Positions 28,718 to 38,236 of a stretch of 43,954 nucleotides of DNA are shown here, one piece after another; position 1 is the first letter of the stretch; each line of letters opens with the position of its first letter. The stretch lies in assembly GCA_903923175.1 (NCBI GenBank), contig CAIXWQ010000382.1:1-43954 (forward strand). The letters run 5' to 3'. The notes under the pieces are model-generated. The model searched no databases. It had not been told where the DNA came from and saw nothing but the letters and a program-made list of their open reading frames with translations. The position numbers were made by a program, and so were the translations under genes. This DNA comes from an uncultured delta proteobacterium (GTDB taxonomy: Bacteria; Myxococcota_A; Polyangia; Polyangiales; JADJMO01).

Positions 28718-30399
28718 AGCGAGCCTCCGTCGGCGCGGCGGCTGCGGAACGCGGGCGTTTGCGTGAGCGCCACGAGCAGCTCGCGGAGGTCGTAGTGGGC
28801 CTTGGCGAAGGCGCTGCCGAGCGCGTCCAGCGTGCACCGATCGACCGTCGTCTCGCTGCGGCCGTAGCCATAGCGGAACCACTGGGTGACCACGCAGTCG
28901 CGCACCTGGCCGCTCTTGCGCAGGCGTTCTTCGAGCTCCAACGCCCCGTCGAATTTCCCGTTCACGTCGTACGAATCGAGGATCTGCCCGGTGGCGTCGA
29001 CCGGCGTCTTGCCGTCGACGTCGCGCCAGCGCCCCTCCGGATCGAAGTGCTCGAAGCCGAACCCGATCGGGTCCATCAGGTGGTGGCAGCCCGCGCAGAC
29101 CGGATCGCTCTCGTGCTGCTCGAAGCGATGCCGCGTGCTGGTGTTCGGATCGACCGCCGGCGCGTTGATCGCGACGTTGTTCGGCGGCGGCGGGATCGGC
29201 TGGCAGAGGAGCTTCTCGCGCACGAACTTGCCGCGATGGATCGGCGAGCTCTGATCGGGGCGCGAGTGGATCGCGAGGAACGAGCCCTGCGTGAGCACCC
29301 CGGCGCGTCGCGTCGCGTCGACCGGCACCTTGACGAAGCCGCTCGCCGGCGCCCCCTGCAGGCCGTAGAAATCAGCCAGCGGCTTGCTCACGAAGGTCCA
29401 CGGCGCCGTGAAGAGCGTGTCGAGGCGGCCGTCGTTCCAGAACACGTCGTCGACGAAGAGCCGCGTCTCGGTCTTCATGTCGTTACGGATGGCGTCGGTG
29501 TATTCGGGCGCCGACTTCGAGAGCGTGTCGAGCGTGGCGAGGTCGAACAGCTGGTCGTGGAAGTCCGCGACGACCGCGTGCGCGCGCGGATCCTGGAGCA
29601 TCCGCCGCGCCTGCGCCTCGACCTGCTGCGGCGTCGCGAGCTCGTCGCGCTGGGCGGCCGCGAAGAGCGCGTCGTCGGGCATCGTCCCCCAGAGGAAGTA
29701 CGAGAGGCGCGAGGCCATCTCCCACGACGTGAGCGGCACGCTGGTCGCGCCGGTCGAGGCCGCGGCGGGCGCAGCGCCGAACTCCACGCGGTAGAGGAAA
29801 TACGGCGACTGCAGCATCGCCTCGAGCACCATGCGGATCGCGACGTCGTAGCTCGCCGCGCTGCGCCCCTCGCTGAACACCTGCAGCAGCGACGCGAGCT
29901 GGTCGGCGTCGAGCGGGTGACGGTAGGCCTTCTTGCCGAAGGTGGTCACGAACGCCGCCGCGCACGCAGCCTCGCCGCCCGCCGCGGCCGGGTCGCACGG
30001 AGCGAGCTTCGAGACGTCGGCCGCCGCCGCGAGCTTCTCCGCGGCGGCGAGGTACTGCTCGCCGAGGAGGGCGCTCACGACGAGCGCGGTCGCGTTGTTG
30101 TCGAAGCCGAAGGCCTGCTCCTCCGGCGCGAACTGCTGCGCGGGCTGCGTCGTGTCGCCGAGCAGATCGTGCACCGTGTTGTCGTACTCGAAGCGCGTCA
30201 TGCGACGGATCGGCGACGGTCCGGGCTCGCTCACGCCGTCGCAGCGCGCGGTCGACGCGCCGATCGGGGCCTGCGGGATGAAGCCTGGCTTCGCGTCGCC
30301 GACGCTCCCGTCACAGGCCGAGAGCGCCGCCGCGCACGCGACCGCCGCGGCGACGAGGACGCGCGCTCGGTTCTGGGGTTTCTCGTTGCTCCGAGCCAT
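28714..30399 (-). CDS. DUF1592/DUF1588-family lipoprotein with CxxCH motif
   Basis: RRMTRFEYDNTVHDLLGDTTQPAQQF; RLSYFLWGTMPDDALFAAA; HESDPVCAGCHHLMDPIGFGFEHFDPEGRWR; TVDRCTLDALGSAFAKAHYDLRELLVALTQTPAFRSRR. Confidence 0.88.
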   Translation of the reverse strand: MARSNEKPQNRARVLVAAAVACAAALSACDGSVGDAKPGFIPQAPIGASTARCDGVSEPGPSPIRRMTRFEYDNTVHDLLGDTTQPAQQFAPEEQAFGFDNNATALVVSALLGEQYLAAAEKLAAAADVSKLAPCDPAAAGGEAACAAAFVTTFGKKAYRHPLDADQLASLLQVFSEGRSAASYDVAIRMVLEAMLQSPYFLYRVEFGAAPAAASTGATSVPLTSWEMASRLSYFLWGTMPDDALFAAAQRDELATPQQVEAQARRMLQDPRAHAVVADFHDQLFDLATLDTLSKSAPEYTDAIRNDMKTETRLFVDDVFWNDGRLDTLFTAPWTFVSKPLADFYGLQGAPASGFVKVPVDATRRAGVLTQGSFLAIHSRPDQSSPIHRGKFVREKLLCQPIPPPPNNVAINAPAVDPNTSTRHRFEQHESDPVCAGCHHLMDPIGFGFEHFDPEGRWRDVDGKTPVDATGQILDSYDVNGKFDGALELEERLRKSGQVRDCVVTQWFRYGYGRSETTVDRCTLDALGSAFAKAHYDLRELLVALTQTPAFRSRRADGGSL

Positions 30400-30422
30400 C
30401 CGCGGTCGTAAGCCTCGCCGAA

Positions 30423-31352
30423 GTGCAGTCCCTGGGCGCCCGAGCGAACGCGAGCCGCAGCGACGCTGCGCGCCGTCCGCCGCCCGTCGGAGCATACTGC
30501 GTCGCCGCGGCGCTCGCATGCTCGGTCGGCGCGCTCGCGCCGGCGGCGAGGGCCGACGACGCGCAGGTCGAGTCGACCGGCGCTCGACGGACGCACCGAA
30601 CCTTCGATCCGGACCACGACGCCGTCGGGCTCGAGCTCGGCCTGGGCTTGCTCGGTCGCACGTTCGTGTACGCCGATCGCGGTACGGCGAACCTGCGCGA
30701 CTACTCCCTTTACGGCGCGCCGACGTCCTACGTCCGCGCGGAGGCATGGCCGAGCCTCCTCGCCCCTCGCCTCCCGTTCGACCTCGGCGTCGTCGGCGGT
30801 GCGTCGACCGCGTTCGGCTCCAAGAGCACGATCGACGGCGCGCGCATCGGCAACGCGTGGACGCGTTGGGACGTCGGGCTCGCCGCGCGCGTGCGCATCC
30901 CCCGCGGCAGCGCGCGCGTCAGCCTCGCCTACGGCCGCGATCGGTTCGCGTTCTCGACGAGCGACGTCGTGTTCTACGAGCTGCCGCAGGTCGACTACGC
31001 GTACGTGCGCGTCGGCGCGGACGCGCGGGTCGGGCTCGGCCGGTTCGCCGCGCTCGCGAGCCTCGGCTGGCGGTTCGCGGTGCTCGGAAGCCGCGACGGC
31101 ACGCAGCGCGAGACCATCAGCGACCGCTTCTCGCACTCCACCGTCGGCGGCATCGACGTGCAGCTCGGCGCGGCCCTGCCGCTGTGGCCGCTGCTGCGCC
31201 AGCGAGGGCTCCGCGGCCTCGAGCTGCGCGCGGCGCTCGAGTGGACGCGTTGGTTCTACGCGATGCACCCCCAGCTCGGCGACGAGTACGTCGCAGGCGG
31301 CGCGCTCGATCACATGTTCGGCCTGCGCCTCGGCGCAGCGTGGGTCTGGTGA
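30423..31352 (+). CDS. Hypothetical exported, beta-rich outer-membrane-like protein
   Basis: Signal-like N-terminus ending APAARADD; alternating strand pattern VRIPRGSARVSLAYGRDRFAFSTSDVVFYEL...FGLRLGAAWVW with C-terminal aromatic. Confidence 0.65.
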   Translation: MQSLGARANASRSDAARRPPPVGAYCVAAALACSVGALAPAARADDAQVESTGARRTHRTFDPDHDAVGLELGLGLLGRTFVYADRGTANLRDYSLYGAPTSYVRAEAWPSLLAPRLPFDLGVVGGASTAFGSKSTIDGARIGNAWTRWDVGLAARVRIPRGSARVSLAYGRDRFAFSTSDVVFYELPQVDYAYVRVGADARVGLGRFAALASLGWRFAVLGSRDGTQRETISDRFSHSTVGGIDVQLGAALPLWPLLRQRGLRGLELRAALEWTRWFYAMHPQLGDEYVAGGALDHMFGLRLGAAWVW

Positions 31353-31357
31353 GAGCG

Positions 31358-31975
31358 ATGCGCAGCTCGCGCGCGCCTCGCGCCTCTCGCGCCTCTCGCG
31401 CCCCTCGCCCGCGGCCGCCGCTCGCCTCGCTCGCGCTCCTGCTCGCCGAAGGCCTCGCGCTCGGTGCGGGCGTCCTCGGCTGCCCCGGCACGCTGTCGCT
31501 CGAGGAGAAGCAGCACCTCGCGTACGACTGCCCCGACGTCCCCTCGGTCATCCTCGCGCGTCGCTGCGCAAATGCGGGCTGTCACGACGCGACCGCGGCC
31601 GCCGCCAACCTCGACCTCGCCTCGCCGAAGGTCGCGCAGCGTCTGGTCGGCGTGCAGGCGAGCGGCGGCGCGGGCGCGCTGATCGATCTGCGCGATCCGG
31701 AGAGCTCGGTCCTGCTGACGAAGCTCGGCGATCGTCCGACCTTCGGCGCGAGGATGCCCTCGGGCCGCCCCGCGATCGACCCCGCGAGCTACGCGTGCGT
31801 CCACGCGTGGGTCTACGCGTTCGTACCCGTCGAGACGACGACCGACTCGGGGCCCCCCGCGTCCGACGCGGAGCCCGACGCCGACGCCGACGCCGCGACG
31901 GACACCGGGCCGGCCGGCGACGCTCAGGACGTCGACGCCACCGACTCCGCTTCCGCCGATGCCGACGCGGGCTGA
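31358..31975 (+). CDS. Lipoprotein with CANAGCH cytochrome-c-like motif and Asp/Ala-rich C-terminus
   Basis: LALGAGVLGCPG lipobox; SVILARRCANAGCHDATAAAANLDLASP; SGRPAIDPASYACVHAWVYAFVP. Confidence 0.7.
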   Translation: MRSSRAPRASRASRAPRPRPPLASLALLLAEGLALGAGVLGCPGTLSLEEKQHLAYDCPDVPSVILARRCANAGCHDATAAAANLDLASPKVAQRLVGVQASGGAGALIDLRDPESSVLLTKLGDRPTFGARMPSGRPAIDPASYACVHAWVYAFVPVETTTDSGPPASDAEPDADADAATDTGPAGDAQDVDATDSASADADAG

Positions 31976-34503
31976 GGCACGGCGAGCGGCTCGAAGCCGC
32001 CGTCGAGCCAGATCAGGACGCCGGGGAGGATCACCAGCGCCGCGACGAGGCAGGTCACCTCGCCGATCACGGCAGCGAGGCCGAAGCTCCGCACGGCGCC
32101 GTTGATCGAGCCGAGAAGCGCGAGGTAGCCGAGCGTCGTCGTGAGGCTGCACAGCACGACCGCGCCGCCCGTCTCGCGCACGACGCGCACCACGCTGCCG
32201 CGCCCCTCGATGCGCCAGCGATGAACGACGTTCACCGCGTAGTCGACGCCGATCCCGAACGTGATCGGCACGGCGATGAAGTTCAGGAAGTTGATCTTCA
32301 CCTGCGCGAGCGCGAGCGCCGCGCCCATCCAGGCGACGCCGAGGACCAGGCTCGCGAGCACCAGCACCGTCATGAGCACGCCGCGCTTTCCGCGCGAGAA
32401 CGCGAGGATCACGACGAGCGCGGTCATCGCGAACGAGAGCACCATCGCCTTGGGCGAGTCGTCGATGACGGCGGAGAGCATGTCCGCGAAGATGACCGCG
32501 CGGCCGCTGCCGATGATCGTCTCGCCGTTCGGCAGCTTCGTCTCGCGGTACGAGTCGGCCCAGAGCAGCAGGTAGTGCACGTCCTTCACGCTGCGCCCGT
32601 CGCGCGGCACGATGTAGACGACGCGGCCGCGCGTGCCGTCCTTCTCGGTGAACGGGCGCGCCACGCGCTCCGGGAGATCCTGGACGTCGAACGCGGTGAG
32701 GTCCGCGGGAGGCAGCGAGGGCTCGAGGTCCGCCCAGTCGGCCGGCGAGATCTTGCCGAGCTCGTGGACGCGGTCGATGCGCTTGCGCGTCTCGAGCAGC
32801 AGCTTGACCTTCTCGGCCTGCTGGTCCGGGATCAGGTCGTAGATCGTGATGATCTTCTGGAACGGCTTCTTGTCCTCGGGGGCGGCGTCGAGGCGCGCCA
32901 TCAGCGCGGCCTTGAGCGGCTTCACCTGATCGAGCCGATCGACCATGATCGCCATGCCGTCGGCGCCGCTGCGGCCGGTGACCTTCGGGACGTCCTCGGC
33001 GAGCTCCTGCGCGGGCGAGAGCCGCTGCGTCCCCTCGCGGTTGCCGAGCTTGCCGGTGTCGTACTCCATCGGATCGTGCTTCACGTAGCGGACGCTGAGC
33101 GCGATCGCGCCCACGCCCACCAGGATCCCGAGCGCCGCCGTCAGCCTGGGCGCGACGCGGATGGCCCACGCGAACGGCGCCCCGAACGGGATGCCGTGGT
33201 CGATGATCGCGCGGATGCGGCCGCGCAGGCCCGGCTTGGGCGCCTCGCCCGCGTGCGACGGCCAGATGCGCTCGAAGACGACGAGCAGCGGCGACATGAA
33301 GGCGAAGTTGGCGATCCAGCAGAGGACCATGCCGTACGCGCCGATCGCCCCGAAGTGCTTGAACCCGCGAAAGTCGGTGGTCGCGAGCGAGAGGTACGCC
33401 GCGCCGGCCGCCGCGGTCGCGGTCAACGTCGGGCGCCAGGTGCCGCGGTACGCCGTCTCGATCGCGTCGGCGAGCGACTTGCCGAGCCGCCGCTCCTCGT
33501 TGAAGCGCGCCCGGAGGAGGATGCCGTTGTTGATGCCGTTGCCGAAGACGATCGAGACGAGGAAGCCGCTCGCGGTGTTCAGGTGGCCGATCGCGAGCCG
33601 CGTCACGCCGAAGGTCCAGAGCACGCCGACGCCGATCGCCAGCGCCATGGAGAGCACCGCGCGAAAGCGCAGGAAGAAGAGGTAGTCGACGAGCAGGATC
33701 ATCAAGATCCCCGTCGCGCCGACCGAGAGCAGGTCGCCCTTCACCGCGCCGTACTGCTCCGACGCCGTGATCACGTCGCCCGTGTAGGCGATCTTGATCG
33801 CTGGGTCGTACGTGGTCGGCGCGAGCCCCGCGACGACCGCCTCGACCCGCCCGCGCAGCTCGGCCACGTTCTTGAGATCGGTGCCGGCGACGGGCGTGCG
33901 CACCAGCACGACGAGGCGCTTGCCGCTCTCGTCCATGTAGTAGCCGTCGGGGTACGGCGGCCCGGCCTGCGGCGCGCCCGCCTGCTTCTGCTCGACGCCG
34001 AGCTGCTTCTCTATCGTCGCGCGCGTGATCGGCTCGGGCTCCTCGAGCCCGCCGTTCACCTCGTAGTCGTAGCGGTCCTCGACCTTGTCGTGGAGCTCCT
34101 GGACCTTCTGCAGCGAGAGGAAGAGCGCCTTGCGCTTGCGGAGGAACTCCTGCTCCGCCTGCACGCCGTCCTCCGCGGTGCCGACCCACTCGGGCCCGAG
34201 CGTGCGCAGCCGCGCGACCAGCGCGTCGCCGAAGCGCTGCAGCCCCTTCTTGTCGTTGCCGTCCGCGACGACGGTGAGCGTCGACGAGCCCGCCGAGCGG
34301 TCGCCGACGCGCCGCAGCTCGCGCACGCTCGCCTTGTTCTCCGGCAGCAGCGACTCGAACCCGGTGCGCAGCTCGAGGCGACGCGCGAGCAGGACCGCGG
34401 GGATCGTGAGGACGATGGCGAGGATCAGCAGCACCCAGGGGCGCTCGACCTGCAGCAGCACCAGTCGGCGGAGGATCCCAGGCGATTTCGGTTCGGAGCC
34501 CAT
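31924..34503 (-). CDS. RND/MMPL-family transporter
   Basis: Two transmembrane repeats; SIVFGNGINNGILLRARFNEERR; PITFGIGVDYAVNVVHRWRIEGRGSVVRVVRETGGAVVLCSLTTTLGYLALL. Confidence 0.9.
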   Translation of the reverse strand: MGSEPKSPGILRRLVLLQVERPWVLLILAIVLTIPAVLLARRLELRTGFESLLPENKASVRELRRVGDRSAGSSTLTVVADGNDKKGLQRFGDALVARLRTLGPEWVGTAEDGVQAEQEFLRKRKALFLSLQKVQELHDKVEDRYDYEVNGGLEEPEPITRATIEKQLGVEQKQAGAPQAGPPYPDGYYMDESGKRLVVLVRTPVAGTDLKNVAELRGRVEAVVAGLAPTTYDPAIKIAYTGDVITASEQYGAVKGDLLSVGATGILMILLVDYLFFLRFRAVLSMALAIGVGVLWTFGVTRLAIGHLNTASGFLVSIVFGNGINNGILLRARFNEERRLGKSLADAIETAYRGTWRPTLTATAAAGAAYLSLATTDFRGFKHFGAIGAYGMVLCWIANFAFMSPLLVVFERIWPSHAGEAPKPGLRGRIRAIIDHGIPFGAPFAWAIRVAPRLTAALGILVGVGAIALSVRYVKHDPMEYDTGKLGNREGTQRLSPAQELAEDVPKVTGRSGADGMAIMVDRLDQVKPLKAALMARLDAAPEDKKPFQKIITIYDLIPDQQAEKVKLLLETRKRIDRVHELGKISPADWADLEPSLPPADLTAFDVQDLPERVARPFTEKDGTRGRVVYIVPRDGRSVKDVHYLLLWADSYRETKLPNGETIIGSGRAVIFADMLSAVIDDSPKAMVLSFAMTALVVILAFSRGKRGVLMTVLVLASLVLGVAWMGAALALAQVKINFLNFIAVPITFGIGVDYAVNVVHRWRIEGRGSVVRVVRETGGAVVLCSLTTTLGYLALLGSINGAVRSFGLAAVIGEVTCLVAALVILPGVLIWLDGGFEPLAVPQPASASAEAESVASTS

Positions 34504-34580
34504 GTGCGCCGCCACCGCCTATCACGGATCGGGCCATCGATCCCGAGCGAGCGCGGGCGTCGCTGCCGGCGCGCCGGCGT

Positions 34581-34620
34581 CCGTTTTCCGACGCTCGGAC
34601 CCGCGCGCTGTCGGAAACGG
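34581..34620. other. Inverted repeat in the intergenic region between the RND and flippase-like genes
   Basis: CCGTTTTCCGAC ... GTCGGAAACGG, 11 bp pairing with one bulged T, 17-nt loop. Confidence 0.55.
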
Positions 34621-34715
34621 CGTGAACCGGCGTTGGGAGTCGGCAGCACACCGCGACGTGGATGTCAGGGCCCGTGCCTCGCTCCGAAGCGCGCAGGGAG
34701 GCTCAGGGGGAGCCG

Positions 34716-35825
34716 TCAGCTGCCAGCGATGACCTGCTCGCCACGCCGGAGCATGCCCGGATCGAGCGCGGCGGCGAGCGCGGCGGCGACGATGTGCCAG
34801 ACGAACTGGATGCTGTAGAGCAGGAAGACGTAGACGGAGCCCTTGCCCATCACGACTTCGGAGGGGAAGTACATCGCCAGCGCGCCGAAGGTCGCCGCCT
34901 GGAACGCGCCGAAGAGGCCGGGCCCCGCGGGCACCAGGATGCCGACGGCGAGCACGCCCATCACCGCGCACGCGTGCCCGAAGCCCATGGGCAGACCGCA
35001 CGCGATGCCGAGCGTCCACATGAGCACGCCGTTGATGCCCCAGTAGGCGAGCGTCTCGGCCATGAACGGCAGCGCGTAGCGAGGGCCGGCCAGGAAGTGC
35101 AGCCCGCTCGCGATCCCCTCGACGATGCCCGCGAGGCGCTCACCGAGCTTGGCGCTCACGCGCCCGACGGTGGCGTGCACCATTCGCCGCGCGAAATCCC
35201 GGGCGAAATAGAAGACCGCCATCGCGCCGAACGCGCACACGAAGACGGCCAGCGCGGCGTAGCCCATGGCCGGGATGGTCGCGACCGGGATGTTCAGATC
35301 GCCGATCGAACGCGGGAGCGGGTCGAGCCGCGGCACGAAGACGAGCGCCCCGGCGAGGAGCGCGGTCACCACCAGGCCGTCGAGCACGCGCTCGGCCCCC
35401 ATCGTCCCCAACGCGGCGCTCATCGTGACCTTCCGGCCATCGCGGATCAGCCAGGGCCGCACGACCTCCCCCGCGCGCAGCGGGAGCATCAAGATCGCGA
35501 AGAAGCCGAGCCAAGACGCCGCCAGCACACGGCGCGTCGAGATGTCCGGCGCGATCGGCCGGAGCAGGTGGCGCCAGCGGACCGCGCGGATGACGTGGAT
35601 GGTCATCAGCAGCCCGACGTGCACCGCGACCCACCCCCAGCGGACCCCGGCGAACTGCTCCGCGCTCGGCACGAGCCGCAGCCCAGCCCGTCGCAGCCCC
35701 CAGGCGAAAAGCAAGGCGATGACGATCGAGGCGATCGTCTTGAAGCCGTGCCGGCGCATGAACGAGCCGCGAGGCAGCTGGGTGCTCGGCGCCGGCGGCG
35801 AGTCGGGCGCCCCCTCGCTCGTCAT
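34716..35825 (-). CDS. Lysylphosphatidylglycerol synthase TM region / UPF0104 flippase-like protein
   Basis: HVIRAVRWRHLLRPI, ASWLGFFAILMLPLRAGEVVRPWLI, ALGTMGAERVLDGLVV, VPAGPGLFGAFQAATFGALAMYFPS. Confidence 0.85.
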   Translation of the reverse strand: MTSEGAPDSPPAPSTQLPRGSFMRRHGFKTIASIVIALLFAWGLRRAGLRLVPSAEQFAGVRWGWVAVHVGLLMTIHVIRAVRWRHLLRPIAPDISTRRVLAASWLGFFAILMLPLRAGEVVRPWLIRDGRKVTMSAALGTMGAERVLDGLVVTALLAGALVFVPRLDPLPRSIGDLNIPVATIPAMGYAALAVFVCAFGAMAVFYFARDFARRMVHATVGRVSAKLGERLAGIVEGIASGLHFLAGPRYALPFMAETLAYWGINGVLMWTLGIACGLPMGFGHACAVMGVLAVGILVPAGPGLFGAFQAATFGALAMYFPSEVVMGKGSVYVFLLYSIQFVWHIVAAALAAALDPGMLRRGEQVIAGS

Positions 35826-36081
35826 GGTCTCCGCGTTCTTCCCGGGCTCGAGCCCGGTGCCTGTTGCGATGGGCGGCTGCACTCGTTCTCTCCGGACGGG
35901 CGCGGCGCGACGGCAGACGCGAGCGCGACCCGGCGTGGCCGGGCCTGGCTCCTCCTACCGCGTCCGAGGCCGTCGGGCCAGGGCGTCTGCAAACCGGAGG
36001 CCCGCGTCCGCGCGTCGCACTGGGCGCTCCGGCTGCGCGCGGCGAAGCCCGTCGTGGGGCAGGTCCCGTCGGACTGCCGGC

Positions 36082-37359
36082 TCAGAGGCTCCAGTAGAAG
36101 ATGTCGCGCTCCATCTCCGTGGGCTTGAAGGCGCTCTTCACGTCGATGAAGAAGCCGCCGTCACGGACGAACGACAGGAGCTTCGTCGCGCCCATCTCCA
36201 GGTACTGCTTGTGGCTTACGGCGACGACGAGCGCGTCGAGGTCCTTGAAACGCTCGAGATCGCTGAGCTCGAGCCCGTATTCGTGCATCGCCTCTTTGGC
36301 GTTGCCGATCGGGTCGTGGACGAGCGGCTCGATGCCGTACTGGCGCAGCTCGGTGATGATGTCCGGCACCTTGCTGTTGCGGAGGTCGTTGCAGTCCTCC
36401 TTGAACGTGAGTCCGAGCACGCCGACGCGCGCCCCTTTGACCCGGCACTCGCGCTGGATGAGCGACTTCACCAGCCGCTGCGCGATGAACGCGCCGACGT
36501 GGTTGTTGATGCGGCGGCCGGCGAGGATCACCTCCGGCTGGTAGCCGAGCTGCTGCGCCTTCATCGTGAGGTAGTAGGGATCGACGCCGATGCAGTGGCC
36601 GCCGACCAGGCCCGGGCGGAACTTGAGGAAGTTCCACTTCGTCCCCGCGGCGGCGAGCACGTCGGCGGTGCGGATGCCGATGCGATCGAAGATGAGCGCG
36701 AGCTCGTTCATCAGCGCGATGTTGATGTCGCGCTGCGTGTTCTCGATCACCTTCGCGGCCTCGGCGACCTTGATGCTCTCGGCGCGGTGGATGCCTGCGT
36801 CGATGATGGCGCCGTAGGCCGCCGCCACGCGATCGAGCGTGGCCGCGTCCTCGCCGGAGACGACCTTCACGATGCGCTCGAGCGTGTGCTCGTGATCGCC
36901 CGGATTGATGCGCTCCGGCGAGTAGCCGAGCGTGAAGTCGCTCCGCGCGAGGCCGGACACGCGCGCGAGGATCGGTCCGCAGATCTCCTCCGTCGCGCCG
37001 GGGTAGACGGTCGACTCGTAGACGACGACGGCGCCCTTCGTGAGCGCCTTGCCGACCGTCTCGGAGGCCCGGACGACCGGCGTGAGGTCGGGGACGTTGT
37101 TGCCGTCGACCGGCGTCGGCACCGCGACCACGAACATCGTCGCGCCCGCCAGGTCCTTCACGTCGGACGTCATCGCGAGCGACGTCGCCTTCAGGACGGA
37201 TTCGGGAACCTCGTGGTTCCGATCGTACCCGCGCTGCAGCTCCGCGACCTTCTCCTGGTGGATGTCGAAGCCGACGGTGCCGGGGAACTTGCGCGCGAAC
37301 CCGAGCGCCACCGGCAGTCCGACGTAGCCAAGGCCGATGACGGCGATGCGTTCACTCAT
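36082..37359 (-). CDS. Nucleotide sugar dehydrogenase (UDP-HexNAc 6-dehydrogenase, TviB/WbpO-like)
   Basis: IAVIGLGYVGLPVALGFARKFPGTVGFDI; ESTVYPGATEEICGPIL; PGLVGGHCIGVDPYYLTMKAQQLGY; LGLTFKEDCNDLRNSKVPDII. Start at 37359 gives better SD (GGAAG) spacing. Confidence 0.93.
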   Translation of the reverse strand: MSERIAVIGLGYVGLPVALGFARKFPGTVGFDIHQEKVAELQRGYDRNHEVPESVLKATSLAMTSDVKDLAGATMFVVAVPTPVDGNNVPDLTPVVRASETVGKALTKGAVVVYESTVYPGATEEICGPILARVSGLARSDFTLGYSPERINPGDHEHTLERIVKVVSGEDAATLDRVAAAYGAIIDAGIHRAESIKVAEAAKVIENTQRDINIALMNELALIFDRIGIRTADVLAAAGTKWNFLKFRPGLVGGHCIGVDPYYLTMKAQQLGYQPEVILAGRRINNHVGAFIAQRLVKSLIQRECRVKGARVGVLGLTFKEDCNDLRNSKVPDIITELRQYGIEPLVHDPIGNAKEAMHEYGLELSDLERFKDLDALVVAVSHKQYLEMGATKLLSFVRDGGFFIDVKSAFKPTEMERDIFYWSL

Positions 37360-37450
37360 CCGGCGCATCTTCCACGGCAGCGCTCCGGTTGCAACGGGCT
37401 TGGTGACCGCTGTGGGCGCGGCGGGCGCGTGCGCGAACGGCCCGCGGAGC

Positions 37451-38200
37451 TCAGTCGAAGTCGTCGAAGATCCGCCCTTCGAGGATCTCTCGCGGCCCGC
37501 GGCGGAAGAGCCGATCGACCTCGTCTTCGTCGGTCAGCGCGCGCAGCCGCGTGAGCGCCTCGCCCATCACCGGCACGTCCGAGGGCGCGTGCGAGTCGGT
37601 GCAGGCCGCGTAGTAGGCGCCCGCCTCGAGCAGCGTCTGCGCGCAGTCCATCGCCTTGCGCCCGTACTTGCCGACGAGCGCAGCGACGTCCAACAGCAGG
37701 ACGCCCCCCGCGCGCCGCATCGTCTCCGCGGCGGCGACGGGCTTCTTCCAGAACGCCTCGTACCGCTCGGGGTGCGCGACGACGGGGCGGAGGCGCTTCA
37801 TCCGCAGGTCGAAGAAGCGCGCCGGCAGGTTCACGGGCAGCGACTCGTACGCGAATTCGACCAGCATCGAGCGCCCCGCGCGATACGGGAGCCCCTCGCC
37901 TTTGAGCAGGCGCCCGTAGACGACCTCGTCGAGGAAGTGCTCGGCCGAGAGCTCGATGGCGGGAAGCGAGTCGCCCCCGGCGCGCGCGGTTTCCACGGCC
38001 TCACGCACGCCCTCGAACGCCGCGCGCAGCGGTGCGGCGCGGTTGTCCCAGAGCGCGGGGCGCATGTGCGGCGTCGCGACGACCGTCTCGAACCCGAGGC
38101 CGCGCAAGGCGCGAAGCAACGCGAGCGAGTCCTCGAGCGAACGCACGCCGTCGTCGACGCCGGGCACGTAGTGGCAGTGGAGGTCGAAGTAGCCTGACAT
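37451..38200 (-). CDS. CpsB/YwqE-family PHP tyrosine-protein phosphatase
   Basis: YFDLHCHYVPGVDDGVRSLEDSLALLRALRGLGFETVVATPHMRP; RPVVAHPERYEAFWKKP; YAACTDSHAPSDVPVM. Confidence 0.9.
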   Translation of the reverse strand: MSGYFDLHCHYVPGVDDGVRSLEDSLALLRALRGLGFETVVATPHMRPALWDNRAAPLRAAFEGVREAVETARAGGDSLPAIELSAEHFLDEVVYGRLLKGEGLPYRAGRSMLVEFAYESLPVNLPARFFDLRMKRLRPVVAHPERYEAFWKKPVAAAETMRRAGGVLLLDVAALVGKYGRKAMDCAQTLLEAGAYYAACTDSHAPSDVPVMGEALTRLRALTDEDEVDRLFRRGPREILEGRIFDDFD

Positions 38201-38236
38201 CTGGAGTGGGAGTCGCGACCCCGTGGGCGTCATAGC

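Noticed and set aside
31369-31410. 9-bp tandem repeats (cgcgcctct)n at the start of the cytochrome-like lipoprotein
   Set aside because: Short Arg/Ala/Ser-coding repeat in a signal-peptide N-region; likely a compositional effect.
30799-34818. 1339-aa + strand ORF and other very long alternative-frame ORFs (e.g. 2775..5378 -, 11458..13932 +, 15931..17649 +, 22987..25752 +, 31310..34651 -)
   Set aside because: Arg/Ala/His/Asp-rich low-complexity translations antisense or out of frame to recognisable genes; typical of GC-rich genomes.
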